From: Bacillota bacterium
Lineage (GTDB): Bacteria > Bacillota > Clostridia > Christensenellales > SZUA-584
Direction of reading: 5' to 3'
Assembly: GCA_023391105.1 (NCBI GenBank)
Contig: JAEWBO010000015.1
Span: forward strand, 1-45,421
DNA: 45,421 nt
Below, one piece after another: positions 31,483 to 40,648 of this stretch. Positions within the stretch are counted from its first letter, which is position 1. Each line of letters opens with the position of its first letter. Below the pieces are notes generated by a model that saw only the letters and a list, made by a program, of their open reading frames with translations, did not search any database and was not told the origin of the DNA. A program made the translations under genes and the position numbers.

Positions 31483-32433
31483 ATGAACACAAGGGCAATC
31501 AACAGCAAAATCGCGGTGATCGGCGCGGGTAAGGTGGGCTCTGCCGTGGCTTACACGCTGATGATGAGCGATCTTTCATCGGAAATCGTGCTGATCGACG
31601 TTGACAAAGACCGTGCCAGCGGTGAAGCTTTGGACATCAGCCACGGCATCGCGTATTTTAAGCAGATTATCGTTCGGGACGGAGATTACAAGGACTGCGC
31701 GGACGCCGATGTCATTATCATTACAGCGGGTATCGGACGCCAGCCCGGACAGACGCGCATCGATTTGGCGCGCGCCAATGTGGGCATTGTCCGTACCATC
31801 TTGGAAGGCGTGATGAAACACGCCGTGGATCCCTTGCTGCTTGTTATCTCGAATCCCGTGGACGTGCTGACGTATATGATTCAAAAGGAAACGGGGCTGA
31901 GCGCGTCCCGAGTGATCGGCTCGGGGACGATGCTCGATACCGGCCGCTTCCGTTACCTTTTAAGCGATCACTGCAAGGTGGATGTGCGAAATGTCCACGC
32001 GTATATCATCGGTGAACACGGTGACAGCGAGCTGCCGCTTTGGAGCCACGCGTCTCTCGCATCAAAGCCGTTCGAAGAATTCTGCGAAGCGTGCAAGCAC
32101 CCGTGCGGCGGAATGAACCGGCACAAGATGTTTGAGAGCACGCGCGACGCCGGCATTGAGATCATAAAGAAAAAGGGAGCGACATTTTACGGCATCGCCC
32201 TTGCGGCGGCGCGTATAGCGGCGGCGGTCATGGGGGATGAAAACGCTGTGCTGACGCTTTCCAGTGTACTGGACGGCCAGTACGGCATTTCGGATGTGGC
32301 GCTTAGCCTGCCCTGTACCGTGAACCGCAAAGGTATCGGTTGGTACCTTGATCTTCATATCAACGAAGAGGAACAAAAGCTGCTTGAGGTATCAGCGGAT
32401 AAGCTGAAAAGCGTAATCAAAGAAGTATTGTAA
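31483..32433 (+). CDS. L-lactate/malate dehydrogenase family enzyme
   Basis: The 316-residue NAD-dependent 2-hydroxyacid dehydrogenase has IAVIGAGKVGSAVAYTL at the NAD site, ISNPVDVLTYM, and the catalytic GEHGDSELPLWS. It would normally be called L-lactate dehydrogenase. However, the specificity loop reads ITAGIGRQPGQTRIDLA: the residue aligned to Gln102 of LDH is Arg, as in malate dehydrogenase. Elsewhere it keeps LDH-like GATFYGIALAAARI. The substrate is therefore undecided. Start: the ATG at 31483 has AGGAGAG upstream. It follows polC by 88 bases. Confidence 0.9.
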   Translation: MNTRAINSKIAVIGAGKVGSAVAYTLMMSDLSSEIVLIDVDKDRASGEALDISHGIAYFKQIIVRDGDYKDCADADVIIITAGIGRQPGQTRIDLARANVGIVRTILEGVMKHAVDPLLLVISNPVDVLTYMIQKETGLSASRVIGSGTMLDTGRFRYLLSDHCKVDVRNVHAYIIGEHGDSELPLWSHASLASKPFEEFCEACKHPCGGMNRHKMFESTRDAGIEIIKKKGATFYGIALAAARIAAAVMGDENAVLTLSSVLDGQYGISDVALSLPCTVNRKGIGWYLDLHINEEEQKLLEVSADKLKSVIKEVL

Positions 32434-32505
32434 ACAAAAACAAACGGCGTTAATCCAAACCACATATTCTTCATTTCACCCTTCACTTATCGGGCGCTTT
32501 TATCG

Positions 32506-32534
32506 TTGACTATTATTTTGCTCACGTATATAAT
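32506..32534 (+). promoter_or_regulatory. Promoter for secDF
   Basis: TTGACT (32506-32511), a 17-bp spacer and TATAAT (32529-32534). It leaves a leader of about 155 nt before secD. Confidence 0.8.
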
Positions 32535-32554
32535 GAAATGAGTTTTTCCGTCAC

Positions 32555-32616
32555 GATCTGTCTGAACAGATCATAAATGGCTTGATTCTTTGGGCAGACT
32601 TTTGGTCTGAATGCTT
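32555..32616 (+). other. Two hairpins in the secD leader
   Basis: GATCTGT (32555-32561) pairs with ACAGATC (32566-32572). A second stem CAGAC (32595-32599) with GTCTG (32605-32609) is followed by AATGCTTTTT, resembling a weak attenuator. They lie between the promoter and the secD ribosome-binding site. Confidence 0.5.
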
Positions 32617-32697
32617 TTTCATCTTTAACGGAGCGCGAGAATAGGACAAGCCAAAGCGTTACAGTAGTCATCCAATCAAGGAGGAAACGGTTAAGAT

Positions 32698-33999
32698 ATG
32701 AGAAAACGCAGCATCATTTGGCTGGTGGTTATCGTTTTAATCTTCAGCGTTGCGGTTTATTTTGGTATGACCGGCTTTCAGATCGGCATATACAAAATGG
32801 ATCCGCTTTACGAACAGGTCAGTCTCGGCCTCGATTTAACAGGCGGCGGCTACGCGGTTTATCAGGCCGTGCAAGGTGATTTGACCGCAGACGAGTTCCA
32901 GAGCAAAATGGACACCACATTGGGTGTGCTCAGAAAAAGGCTCGATGAAAAGGGCTATACGGAAGCCACGGTTGTCCTGCAGGGCAGTGACAGAATCCGT
33001 GTTGAGATTCCCAGCAAGGAAGAGGATGCCAGCGCTGTTTTTGCGGCCATATTCACGCCCGCTGTGCTGGAGATCAAGGATATTGACGGTAATACCGCAA
33101 TCACCGGAGATATGGTGGAAAGCGCGACGGCAATGTATCTGTCCGATACAAACGAGCCCATTGTGCAGCTTAAGTTCAATGCCGAAGGGGCCGAGATTTT
33201 CGGAGAGATTACCGCTGAAGCTTATGGCACGGGAGACCCGCTCGATATCGTCATTGACGGTGTGACAATATCAAGCCCCGTTGTAGAAGAAGGGCCGATT
33301 TACGGCGGTACGGCCGTTATTTCGGGCGGAAGCGCATATTTTGATGCCGAAGAAGCGCAGAATCTTGCTGTTCAAATACAGTCGGGCGCACTGCCGCTGG
33401 AGCTGCAGGAAATTGAGAACCGCACCATCAGCGCGTCGCTTGGCGAGGATGCGCTCAGCCAGAGCCTCATAGCGGGACTGGTGGGTATCATTCTGCTGTT
33501 TATTTTCATGATCGTCTATTACCGTCTGCCCGGTGTGATGGCGGTGATTGCGCTATGTGTTTACAGCTTCATCATTTTGTTCCTGCTCGCCTTGATTCCT
33601 TCCATCCAGCTGACACTCCCGGGCATCGCGGGTATCATACTTGGTGTCGGTATGGCGGTGGACGCGAACGTGATCATATTTGAGAGATTTAAAGAAGAGC
33701 TGGCCACCGGCAAGACGCTGCGCGCTTCGCTGAACTCCGGTTTTTCCAAGGCGCTGAGCACAATCGTTGACTCAAATATCACAACGATTATCGCGGCGGG
33801 AGTTATCGCAATCTATGGTGTGGGCACCGTGATGGGCTTTGGCTACACACTGATCATCAGCATTTTGACGTCCATGTTTACGGCACTGGTCGTCACGAGG
33901 GCACTGATGAGGCTGGCGGTAGCGCTCAATGTGAAAAATCTTAAGCTTTATACCATAAGAAAAAGCGCGGCTGAAGCAGCTGCGAAAGGAGGTGAGTAG
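32698..33999 (+). CDS. secD: Protein translocase subunit SecD
   Basis: The 433-residue membrane protein of the RND superfamily assists Sec export using proton motive force. GLDLTGGGYAVYQ follows the first helix, the large external P1-type domain covers about 60-245, and five helices follow with GIAGIILGVGMAVDANVIIF and the F-E-R-F-K-E-E-L loop. A Gram-positive-type SecD and SecF are separate here. ATG start with GGAGG upstream. secF overlaps or abuts the end. Confidence 0.96.
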   Translation: MRKRSIIWLVVIVLIFSVAVYFGMTGFQIGIYKMDPLYEQVSLGLDLTGGGYAVYQAVQGDLTADEFQSKMDTTLGVLRKRLDEKGYTEATVVLQGSDRIRVEIPSKEEDASAVFAAIFTPAVLEIKDIDGNTAITGDMVESATAMYLSDTNEPIVQLKFNAEGAEIFGEITAEAYGTGDPLDIVIDGVTISSPVVEEGPIYGGTAVISGGSAYFDAEEAQNLAVQIQSGALPLELQEIENRTISASLGEDALSQSLIAGLVGIILLFIFMIVYYRLPGVMAVIALCVYSFIILFLLALIPSIQLTLPGIAGIILGVGMAVDANVIIFERFKEELATGKTLRASLNSGFSKALSTIVDSNITTIIAAGVIAIYGVGTVMGFGYTLIISILTSMFTALVVTRALMRLAVALNVKNLKLYTIRKSAAEAAAKGGE

Positions 34000-34000
34000 C

Positions 34001-34930
34001 ATGCGGTTTATGAACAAAGCTAAGGTATGCATACTCATTTCATCGGCGATCGTTGTGATCGCGATCATTGTCGGGTTGCTATTCGGCGGACTGAACCTAG
34101 GTATCGACTTTACGGGTGGCAGCATTTTAACCATTGATCTCAAAGAATCCTTTGATATGAATGTGGTGAACGCGGCGCTCGACGCGAACGGTATTGATCC
34201 CGCAACGGCGCAGGTGGTGCGCAGCGGCGAGACGCAGGCAGTGATACGCATACAGGCACAGAGCAAAGACGTGGACAGTGCACAACTGCGTGAGAACATC
34301 ACAAGCACGCTTCAGGAGACGTATCCAAACGCTGTGCCCGGACAGATTGAAAACGTGGGCGGCGCCACAACGGGTGATATCATCAGAAACGCGTTTCTGT
34401 CTATCCTTATCGCGTCGGGCCTTATGCTCATTTATATCTGGATACGGTTTGAGCTGTTTTCGGGGCTGGCCGCTGTGTTCGCACTCCTGCACGACGTGCT
34501 CATTATGACAGCGTTTGTCTGCATTGTGCGCTTACAGATCAACAGCTCGTTTATCGCGGCGTGCCTGACCATCGTGGGTTATTCCATCAACGATACCATC
34601 GTGGTGTTTGACAGAATCAGAGAAAACACCAAGAGATACGGCATCAAGACAAAAACACGCAAGGAGGTGGCAGACCTTAGTATCGCAGAGACGCTGCCAA
34701 GAACAATCAACACCTCGCTCACAACGCTGGTGACGATTCTTGCGGTGTATATCTTCGGCGTGCAGTCCATCAAGGAATTTGCGCTTCCGATCATCGTGGG
34801 TCTTATCTCTGGTACCTATTCGTCGATATTCATCGCGAGCCCGACTTGGGTGGCGCTGCTGGAAGCCAAGGATCGCAGACATCAGCAAAAGCTTTCCGGT
34901 CATAAAAAGCCGGTCAAAAAGAAAGCGTAA
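34001..34930 (+). CDS. secF: Protein translocase subunit SecF
   Basis: The 309-residue partner of SecD has GIDFTGGSILTIDL after the first helix, the periplasmic-like domain to ~125 and five further helices containing TIVGYSINDTIVVFDRIREN. The start is the ATG at 34001, because GGAGG ends about nine bases before it; a GTG at 33992 in the same frame is too close. It begins one base after the secD stop. Confidence 0.96.
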   Translation: MRFMNKAKVCILISSAIVVIAIIVGLLFGGLNLGIDFTGGSILTIDLKESFDMNVVNAALDANGIDPATAQVVRSGETQAVIRIQAQSKDVDSAQLRENITSTLQETYPNAVPGQIENVGGATTGDIIRNAFLSILIASGLMLIYIWIRFELFSGLAAVFALLHDVLIMTAFVCIVRLQINSSFIAACLTIVGYSINDTIVVFDRIRENTKRYGIKTKTRKEVADLSIAETLPRTINTSLTTLVTILAVYIFGVQSIKEFALPIIVGLISGTYSSIFIASPTWVALLEAKDRRHQQKLSGHKKPVKKKA

Positions 34931-34955
34931 TCGTGAAACGACATTAATCAAACAA

Positions 34956-35022
34956 AAAAAGCCTTTCCTTTTTACGGGTCTCAGACATGTATTCTGTTGG
35001 GATTCACAAAGGGAGAGGCTTT
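34956..35022. terminator. Long-loop hairpin between secF and recJ
   Basis: AAAGCCTTTCC near 34961 can pair with GGGAGAGGCTTTT near 35010-35022, giving an imperfect stem with A- and T-runs at its outer edges. The loop is long (~45 nt), so termination efficiency is doubtful. It may be a bidirectional terminator remnant. Confidence 0.4.
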
Positions 35023-35056
35023 TCGGTATTTATCAAACGACGGAGAGGGTTCAATC

Positions 35057-37405
35057 GTGTTAAGCTATGCTATGCGGCCTGCTTTGGCCGAAAGCACAAA
35101 TGAAAAGGTGACTGCGATCAAGGCGGCGACAGGCTTGAGTGAACCGGTGGCGGACTTGCTGTGCCGTCGCGGAATCGACACGCCGACCGCCGCAAAGCGG
35201 TTTTTGCATCCGGGGCCTGAACAGCTTATTGATCCGTATCTTCTGCCCGATATGAATGAAGCGGTGGAAAGAATTAATCAGGCGATTAGCGGCGGAGAAA
35301 AAATGACCGTTTTTTGTGACTACGATGCTGACGGCACCACGGGCGGTGCTGCGCTGTATTTGTTTCTGGAAAGCAAGGGCGCCAATGTGAGCATCATGAC
35401 GCCCAACCGCCACAAGGAAGGCTACGGCTTAAATCCGGCGGCGGTGGAGCAGATTGCGGCACAGGGCTGCACGCTGGTTATCACGGTGGATTGCGGTATC
35501 ACAAACGTGAACGAGATACAGCTTGCGCGAAGCCTTGGCATGGATGTGGTCATCACTGACCACCATGAGTGCGGCGAGACACTGCCGGACACGCCGTATA
35601 TCATCAACGCAAAACGTCCGGACAGCATATATCCGGATACGAACCTCGCGGGCTGCGGCGTGGCGTTTAAGCTTATTCATGCGCTTTCAACACTGGCTGA
35701 AGCGATGCGTTATATCGATCTCGTCGCCATCGGCACCATCACGGATATTGTGCCGCTGCTGGGTGAAAACCGCGTGATTGCGCACATGGGCATTGAGAAA
35801 ATGCGAAAGAAGCCCTCGGCAGGCATTGAGGCGCTGGCGCAGGCGTCCGGCATCAATCTTGAGGAGATATCGTCGTTTGGCATCAGCTTTGGGCTGGGGC
35901 CGCGCATCAACGCGGCAGGACGCATGGACACCGCCGATGCGGCGATTGATATACTCAAAAGCACCAGATCCAGCACGCAGCTGCGCCAAAGCGCGCAGCA
36001 GCTCTGCGCGCTTAACGACGCGCGCAAGAAGGATGTCGAGGACATATTGGCGGACGCGGAAGCGATGATCGATGCATGCGGCTACCACAGCGACCCCGCG
36101 ATATTGCTCGCCCAAGGAAGCTGGAATGCGGGCGTGATCGGCATAGCTGCCGCCAAGATTGCGGAGAAGTATACAAGACCTTGTGTGCTGTTTGGCGGAC
36201 AGGAGAGCCTTGTGGGCTCCGCACGCAGCATCGAGGGCATCAACATATACGAGGTATTAAGCGTATTTACGGATAGGTACGAGAAATTCGGCGGCCATTC
36301 TCAGGCGGCAGGCCTCACCATTGCACCGCATATTCTTGATGAGCTGCGGCGAGACGTCTGTCAGCATATCAAGCAGCATTATGACGAAAGCGCTTTTGTG
36401 AAGCTTAAGATGTACGACATGGCGCTGAGCGCGGGTGAGATGACGCGCGAGCTCGTGGAGGACTTAAAGCGGCTGGAGCCGTTCGGTCAGAGCAATGAGA
36501 AGCCCGCCGTGGCGGTGATCGGCGCGACGCTGGAATCCCCGCGGTTTGTGGGGAAAAACGAAAAACCGCATTTAAAATTTACGATTGTACAAAAAATGCG
36601 CAAGCAGGACGCCGTGGCTTTTTGCTATAAGGACATGCATGCGCTGATACCGGGACGTGCGGATTTTCTCTGCGAGCCGGGCATCGACAGCTTCACAAAC
36701 CGGACGCAGCTTATCGTGCGAGATATCGCGTTTTATCAGGATGAGACATTGGCAGAAAGCTTTTTGGAGGCGCACAAGGAAGACTTTGCTCAAGGATTTT
36801 TGGATGAGGTGACCACGCTTGGTCAATGGAACGGCGCCGCGCTCAGTGAAGCCGATTTTCTCGATAAGCTGACAAAAGCCATGGAGGAAAGCCGCTTCGG
36901 GTTGTGCGTGAATGTACATACTGTTCCTGCGTTCAGGCGTCTATTAAACCTTGCCCCCGTCAAAGAGGCGCTGGCGCAAGGGCGCTTGCTGCTATGGGAC
37001 TATAAAGCGTTCTCGCCGGACAACTGCATCGCCTGCGGCGAGGCGGCCGGGCACACGCGGTTCATGCACGTGGGGGCCGGGCATGCAACGTCTTTCTTTG
37101 ATGATGCCATGCGCGGCGCGTACAAAAACCATGCGCGGCAGTATTTTATGGATCGCAATGAGCTGCTTACAGTCTATCGTTTACTGGGGTCAATGCCGAG
37201 ACGCCCGCGAACGGCGCACGAGATTGCGCGCAAGCTCTCCCGCTCTTCGGATACCATCGCTTTTGCGGTGCGCGTCTTTAAGGAACTTGAGTTGCTCGCT
37301 GTTGACAAAAGTGATAAAATACTGGCATTAAACGCTGGGCAGCCGCGCAAGGAACTGCGACAAAGTCCGTGTTACGCAAGCTTTGAGGATTTATTGAATG
37401 GATGA
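35057..37405 (+). CDS. recJ: Single-stranded-DNA-specific exonuclease RecJ
   Basis: The ~782-residue DHH-family 5'-3' exonuclease has FCDYDADGTTGGAALY (motif I), VITVDCGIT (II), VITDHHECG (the DHH motif), and DLVAIGTITDIVPL. The DHHA1 part holds VGSARSIEGINIYEV and KFGGHSQAAGLT. A C-terminal extension of ~200 residues follows, as in Firmicutes RecJ. Start choice is uncertain: a GTG at 35057 with GGAGAGGG upstream is preferred over the ORF's upstream extension, which lies within the hairpin; the ATG at 35069 is another option. It overlaps rel by eight bases. Confidence 0.93.
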   Translation: MLSYAMRPALAESTNEKVTAIKAATGLSEPVADLLCRRGIDTPTAAKRFLHPGPEQLIDPYLLPDMNEAVERINQAISGGEKMTVFCDYDADGTTGGAALYLFLESKGANVSIMTPNRHKEGYGLNPAAVEQIAAQGCTLVITVDCGITNVNEIQLARSLGMDVVITDHHECGETLPDTPYIINAKRPDSIYPDTNLAGCGVAFKLIHALSTLAEAMRYIDLVAIGTITDIVPLLGENRVIAHMGIEKMRKKPSAGIEALAQASGINLEEISSFGISFGLGPRINAAGRMDTADAAIDILKSTRSSTQLRQSAQQLCALNDARKKDVEDILADAEAMIDACGYHSDPAILLAQGSWNAGVIGIAAAKIAEKYTRPCVLFGGQESLVGSARSIEGINIYEVLSVFTDRYEKFGGHSQAAGLTIAPHILDELRRDVCQHIKQHYDESAFVKLKMYDMALSAGEMTRELVEDLKRLEPFGQSNEKPAVAVIGATLESPRFVGKNEKPHLKFTIVQKMRKQDAVAFCYKDMHALIPGRADFLCEPGIDSFTNRTQLIVRDIAFYQDETLAESFLEAHKEDFAQGFLDEVTTLGQWNGAALSEADFLDKLTKAMEESRFGLCVNVHTVPAFRRLLNLAPVKEALAQGRLLLWDYKAFSPDNCIACGEAAGHTRFMHVGAGHATSFFDDAMRGAYKNHARQYFMDRNELLTVYRLLGSMPRRPRTAHEIARKLSRSSDTIAFAVRVFKELELLAVDKSDKILALNAGQPRKELRQSPCYASFEDLLNG

Positions 37406-39560
37406 TAAAAGCAGAAGCAACAAGACGCTGAATGAAAAGGTAAAAGAGAATTACAGCAAGGAAGACCAGACTTTCTTTGAAAAAGCGTATGCTTTTGCGG
37501 AAAAAGCGCACGAGGGGCAGATGCGCCTTTCTGGCGAGCCTTTCTTTATGCATCCGTACGAGGTCGCCAGCATTCTTGTGGATCTGGGTCTGGATATTTC
37601 CACAGTGGTGGCGGGGCTCTTCCACGATATCGTGGAAGATACCGACGTGACGCTGGAGGTCATCAGCGCACAGTTTGGCGCTGAGACCGCTCAGATTGTG
37701 GACGGTGTGACCAAGGTCGGCAAGGTCAATTTCTCGTCCAAGGAAGAGCATCAGGCGGAGTATCTGCGCAAGATGTTCCTCGCGATGGCGAACGATATCC
37801 GTGTGATACTCGTCAAGCTTGCAGACAGGCTGCACAATATGCGCACGCTCAAATTTCAGAGCGAGGAAAAACGCTTGGAGAAGGCCAAAGAAACGCTTGA
37901 GATTTACGCGCCGCTTGCACACCGCCTTGGTATCAACACGATAAAATGGGAGCTTGAGGATTTATCGCTCAAATATCTTGACGAAAAGGCTTACTATGAG
38001 ATCGCAGGAAAGCTGACGGATACGCGCGCGGAGCGCCGTGAGTATATCAGCGGCGTGGTTGAGGAGATCAGAAAGCATTTAAAGAAAATTCATGTGAACG
38101 CCGAAATTGAAGGGCGGCCCAAGCATATATACAGTATATATACGAAGATACACAAAAAGCACAAGACGTTTGAGGAAGTATACGATCTCATTGCTGTGCG
38201 TATTGTTGTGGAATCCGTGAGAGACTGCTATGCCGTGCTGGGCACGGTGCATACCGTGTGGAAGCCGATTCCCGGGCGGTTTAAGGATTATATCGCGGTT
38301 CCCAAGCAAAACATGTACCAGTCTATCCATACCACGGTGCTTGGGCGCGACGGGCGCCCTTTCGAGGTGCAGATTCGAACCAGCGAGATGCATTCCACTG
38401 CGGAATACGGCATCGCGGCGCACTGGCACTACAAAGAAGGCACCTCGAAAAACGACATGGATACAAAGCTTGTCTGGCTCAGGGAGCTGCTCGAGTGGCA
38501 GACGGATACCAAGGATTCACGTGAGTACATGGAGACGCTCAAAATCGACTTCTTCTCCGATAAGGTGTACGTGTTCACGCCAAAGGGCGACGTCAAGGAG
38601 TTTACCCAAGGGGCAACGCCGCTGGATTTCGCATACGGCATACACAGCGAGATCGGCAACAAATGCACTGGCGCAAAGATCAACGGCAAAATCGTGCCGC
38701 TGACATACAAGATGCAATCCGGCGATATTGTTGAAATCATCACGTCAGCTTCATCCAAGGGGCCGTCCCGAGACTGGCTCAAGGTCGTGAAGACCTCTCA
38801 GGCCAAAAGCAAGATCAAGAACTGGCTGCGCAAAGAGTATAAGGAAGAGAACATCGTCAAAGGCCGCGACATGCTCGAGAGGGAAGCGCGACGCCGTGGT
38901 TTTGATCTAAAGACGCTTTTCAAGCCCGAATGGCTTAAGGACATTTATAAAAAATTCACGTTGCAAACGCCCGAAGATATTTATTCGGCTGTGGGTTACG
39001 GCGGTATCACAACGGGGCAGATTCTGCACAAGCTCATTGAGGAATATCGCAAGGAGAACAAGCCCGCCTTTGAAAAGCCTGTTTCGCAGACGAGAACCGC
39101 AAGAGCGGGCGATTACAGCGGCATTATCGTCAAGGGTTACGACGATATGCTGGTGCGGTTTGCAAAGTGCTGCAACCCTGTTCCGGGCGACGGCATTGTC
39201 GGCTATATCACGCGCGGGCGCGGGGTATCGGTGCACCGCAGTGACTGCTCGAATGTGACAACGGAGGATTTTGAATCGGGTCGTATGATTGAGGTCTCAT
39301 GGTCCACAAGCGAGAAATCGTCTTACAATGTGGAGATACAGGTGACCGCGGAGGATCGTACGGGACTGATTGCAGAGGTATCCAATAAGCTGTTCAGTAT
39401 GGGCTTTTCCATCACCTCGGTCAACGCGCGTATGGGCAAGAACCGTGTGGCCAACATGGTGTTTGGGTTTGAGATATCCGAAACATCGCAGCTTGATGCC
39501 ATCGTCAAATCGCTGAAAACCATACCCGGCGTACGGGATGTTTTCCGCATCCATAAATAA
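37398..39560 (+). CDS. rel: Bifunctional (p)ppGpp synthetase/hydrolase
   Basis: The 720-residue Rel/SpoT-homologue has all domains: HD hydrolase (FMHPYEVASI, GLFHDIVEDTD, LADRLHNMRTL), synthetase (GRPKHIYSIYTKI, PGRFKDYIAVPKQNMYQSIH), TGS (~400-460, VYVFTPKGDVKEF), a Cys-rich zinc-finger-like domain (FAKCCNPVPGDGIVGY) and a C-terminal ACT. HD residues are intact, so it should both make and degrade the alarmone. The ATG overlaps the recJ stop. It sets the stringent response. Confidence 0.97.
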   Translation: MDDKSRSNKTLNEKVKENYSKEDQTFFEKAYAFAEKAHEGQMRLSGEPFFMHPYEVASILVDLGLDISTVVAGLFHDIVEDTDVTLEVISAQFGAETAQIVDGVTKVGKVNFSSKEEHQAEYLRKMFLAMANDIRVILVKLADRLHNMRTLKFQSEEKRLEKAKETLEIYAPLAHRLGINTIKWELEDLSLKYLDEKAYYEIAGKLTDTRAERREYISGVVEEIRKHLKKIHVNAEIEGRPKHIYSIYTKIHKKHKTFEEVYDLIAVRIVVESVRDCYAVLGTVHTVWKPIPGRFKDYIAVPKQNMYQSIHTTVLGRDGRPFEVQIRTSEMHSTAEYGIAAHWHYKEGTSKNDMDTKLVWLRELLEWQTDTKDSREYMETLKIDFFSDKVYVFTPKGDVKEFTQGATPLDFAYGIHSEIGNKCTGAKINGKIVPLTYKMQSGDIVEIITSASSKGPSRDWLKVVKTSQAKSKIKNWLRKEYKEENIVKGRDMLEREARRRGFDLKTLFKPEWLKDIYKKFTLQTPEDIYSAVGYGGITTGQILHKLIEEYRKENKPAFEKPVSQTRTARAGDYSGIIVKGYDDMLVRFAKCCNPVPGDGIVGYITRGRGVSVHRSDCSNVTTEDFESGRMIEVSWSTSEKSSYNVEIQVTAEDRTGLIAEVSNKLFSMGFSITSVNARMGKNRVANMVFGFEISETSQLDAIVKSLKTIPGVRDVFRIHK

Positions 39561-39563
39561 ACC

Positions 39564-40010
39564 ATGATAGCGGTGGCAGAGCGCGTATCGCGAGCGCGGG
39601 TTACAGTAGACGGACAGACTGTGGGCGCCATTGACAAAGGCTTGCTTTTGCTGCTGGGCGTGGCGCGGGACGACGGCGAAGCCGACCTTGACTATATTGT
39701 GCGAAAAACCGCGAATCTGCGGATTTTCCCGGAAAACGGCAAAATGTCCAAAAGCGTGAAGGATATTGGCGGCGCGATTCTTGTCGTGTCGCAGTTTACG
39801 CTGCTGGGTGACGCGCGCAAGGGCAACCGCCCGGACTTTGGCTGCGCGGCACAGGCAGATCATGCGCGTTGTCTATATGAAGCGTGCATCAAGGCGTTTC
39901 GCGCGGAGGGGATTCACACGGAATCCGGCGAGTTCGGTGCGGACATGAATGTGGAGTCCTGCGGTGACGGGCCCGTGACGATACTGCTTTGCAGCAAAAG
40001 AAGCTTTTAA
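39564..40010 (+). CDS. dtd: D-aminoacyl-tRNA deacylase
   Basis: The 148-residue enzyme removes D-amino acids from tRNAs. SQFTLLGDARKGNRPDF is the catalytic-site motif. The other family motif, normally NxGPVT, reads GDGPVTILL, with Gly at the Asn position, a small deviation. It follows rel by three bases, an order common in Firmicutes, with weak independent ribosome binding. Confidence 0.95.
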   Translation: MIAVAERVSRARVTVDGQTVGAIDKGLLLLLGVARDDGEADLDYIVRKTANLRIFPENGKMSKSVKDIGGAILVVSQFTLLGDARKGNRPDFGCAAQADHARCLYEACIKAFRAEGIHTESGEFGADMNVESCGDGPVTILLCSKRSF

Positions 40011-40021
40011 TGGAGGCAAAA

Positions 40022-40648
40022 ATGAAAGTCGTACAAATCGCGGTGGGAGAGATGATGGCCAACGCGTTCATTGTATATAAGGAAGGCTCACACAAAGCGT
40101 TTGTGATCGATCCGGGCGCGGATTATCCGCGCATCAAAAAGCGGCTCGAAGACAACGGCATCACCGAGGTGACGCATATATTGCTGACGCACGGGCATTT
40201 CGATCATATCGGCGCGGTGGCGCGGCTCAGGCAGGAAACAGGCGCGGCGGTGTGCATACACAGGCGCGATGCGTCTATGCTGCAAAGCGATGAGGATAGC
40301 CTCGCGATCATGGCGGGGGCAACGATTGAAAAAGTGAAGCCCGACTGCATATTCGAGGGCGGAGAGGTCATTGTCGCGGCGGACATCGAGGTGGAGGTGC
40401 TGCATACGCCCGGCCATTCGGGCGGCAGCGTGTGTTATCTTGCGGAAGACGCCATGTTTTCAGGCGACACGCTTTTCTATATGTACTGCGGCCGCACCGA
40501 TTTTCCGGGCAGCGACGCGGCTGAATACGCACATTCGCTGCGTGAGGTGCTGGGCAGCATCAAAACGGATTACACCGTGTACGCGGGGCACGGTATCAAA
40601 ACGACGCTTTTTGCCGAGTTTAAAAACAACCCGTTTCTGGCACGATGA
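40022..40648 (+). CDS. MBL-fold metallo-hydrolase (glyoxalase II-like)
   Basis: The 208-residue protein has the metallo-beta-lactamase ligands in LTHGHFDHIGAVARL, a further His in LHTPGHSGGSV, Asp in FSGDTLF and His in YAGHGIKTT. It resembles the YcbL-type glyoxalase II-like hydrolases, whose true thioester substrates are usually unknown. Start: ATG at 40022 with GGAGG upstream; the ORF extends upstream to 39989 inside dtd. Its stop overlaps the hemZ start (ATGA). Confidence 0.93.
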   Translation: MKVVQIAVGEMMANAFIVYKEGSHKAFVIDPGADYPRIKKRLEDNGITEVTHILLTHGHFDHIGAVARLRQETGAAVCIHRRDASMLQSDEDSLAIMAGATIEKVKPDCIFEGGEVIVAADIEVEVLHTPGHSGGSVCYLAEDAMFSGDTLFYMYCGRTDFPGSDAAEYAHSLREVLGSIKTDYTVYAGHGIKTTLFAEFKNNPFLAR

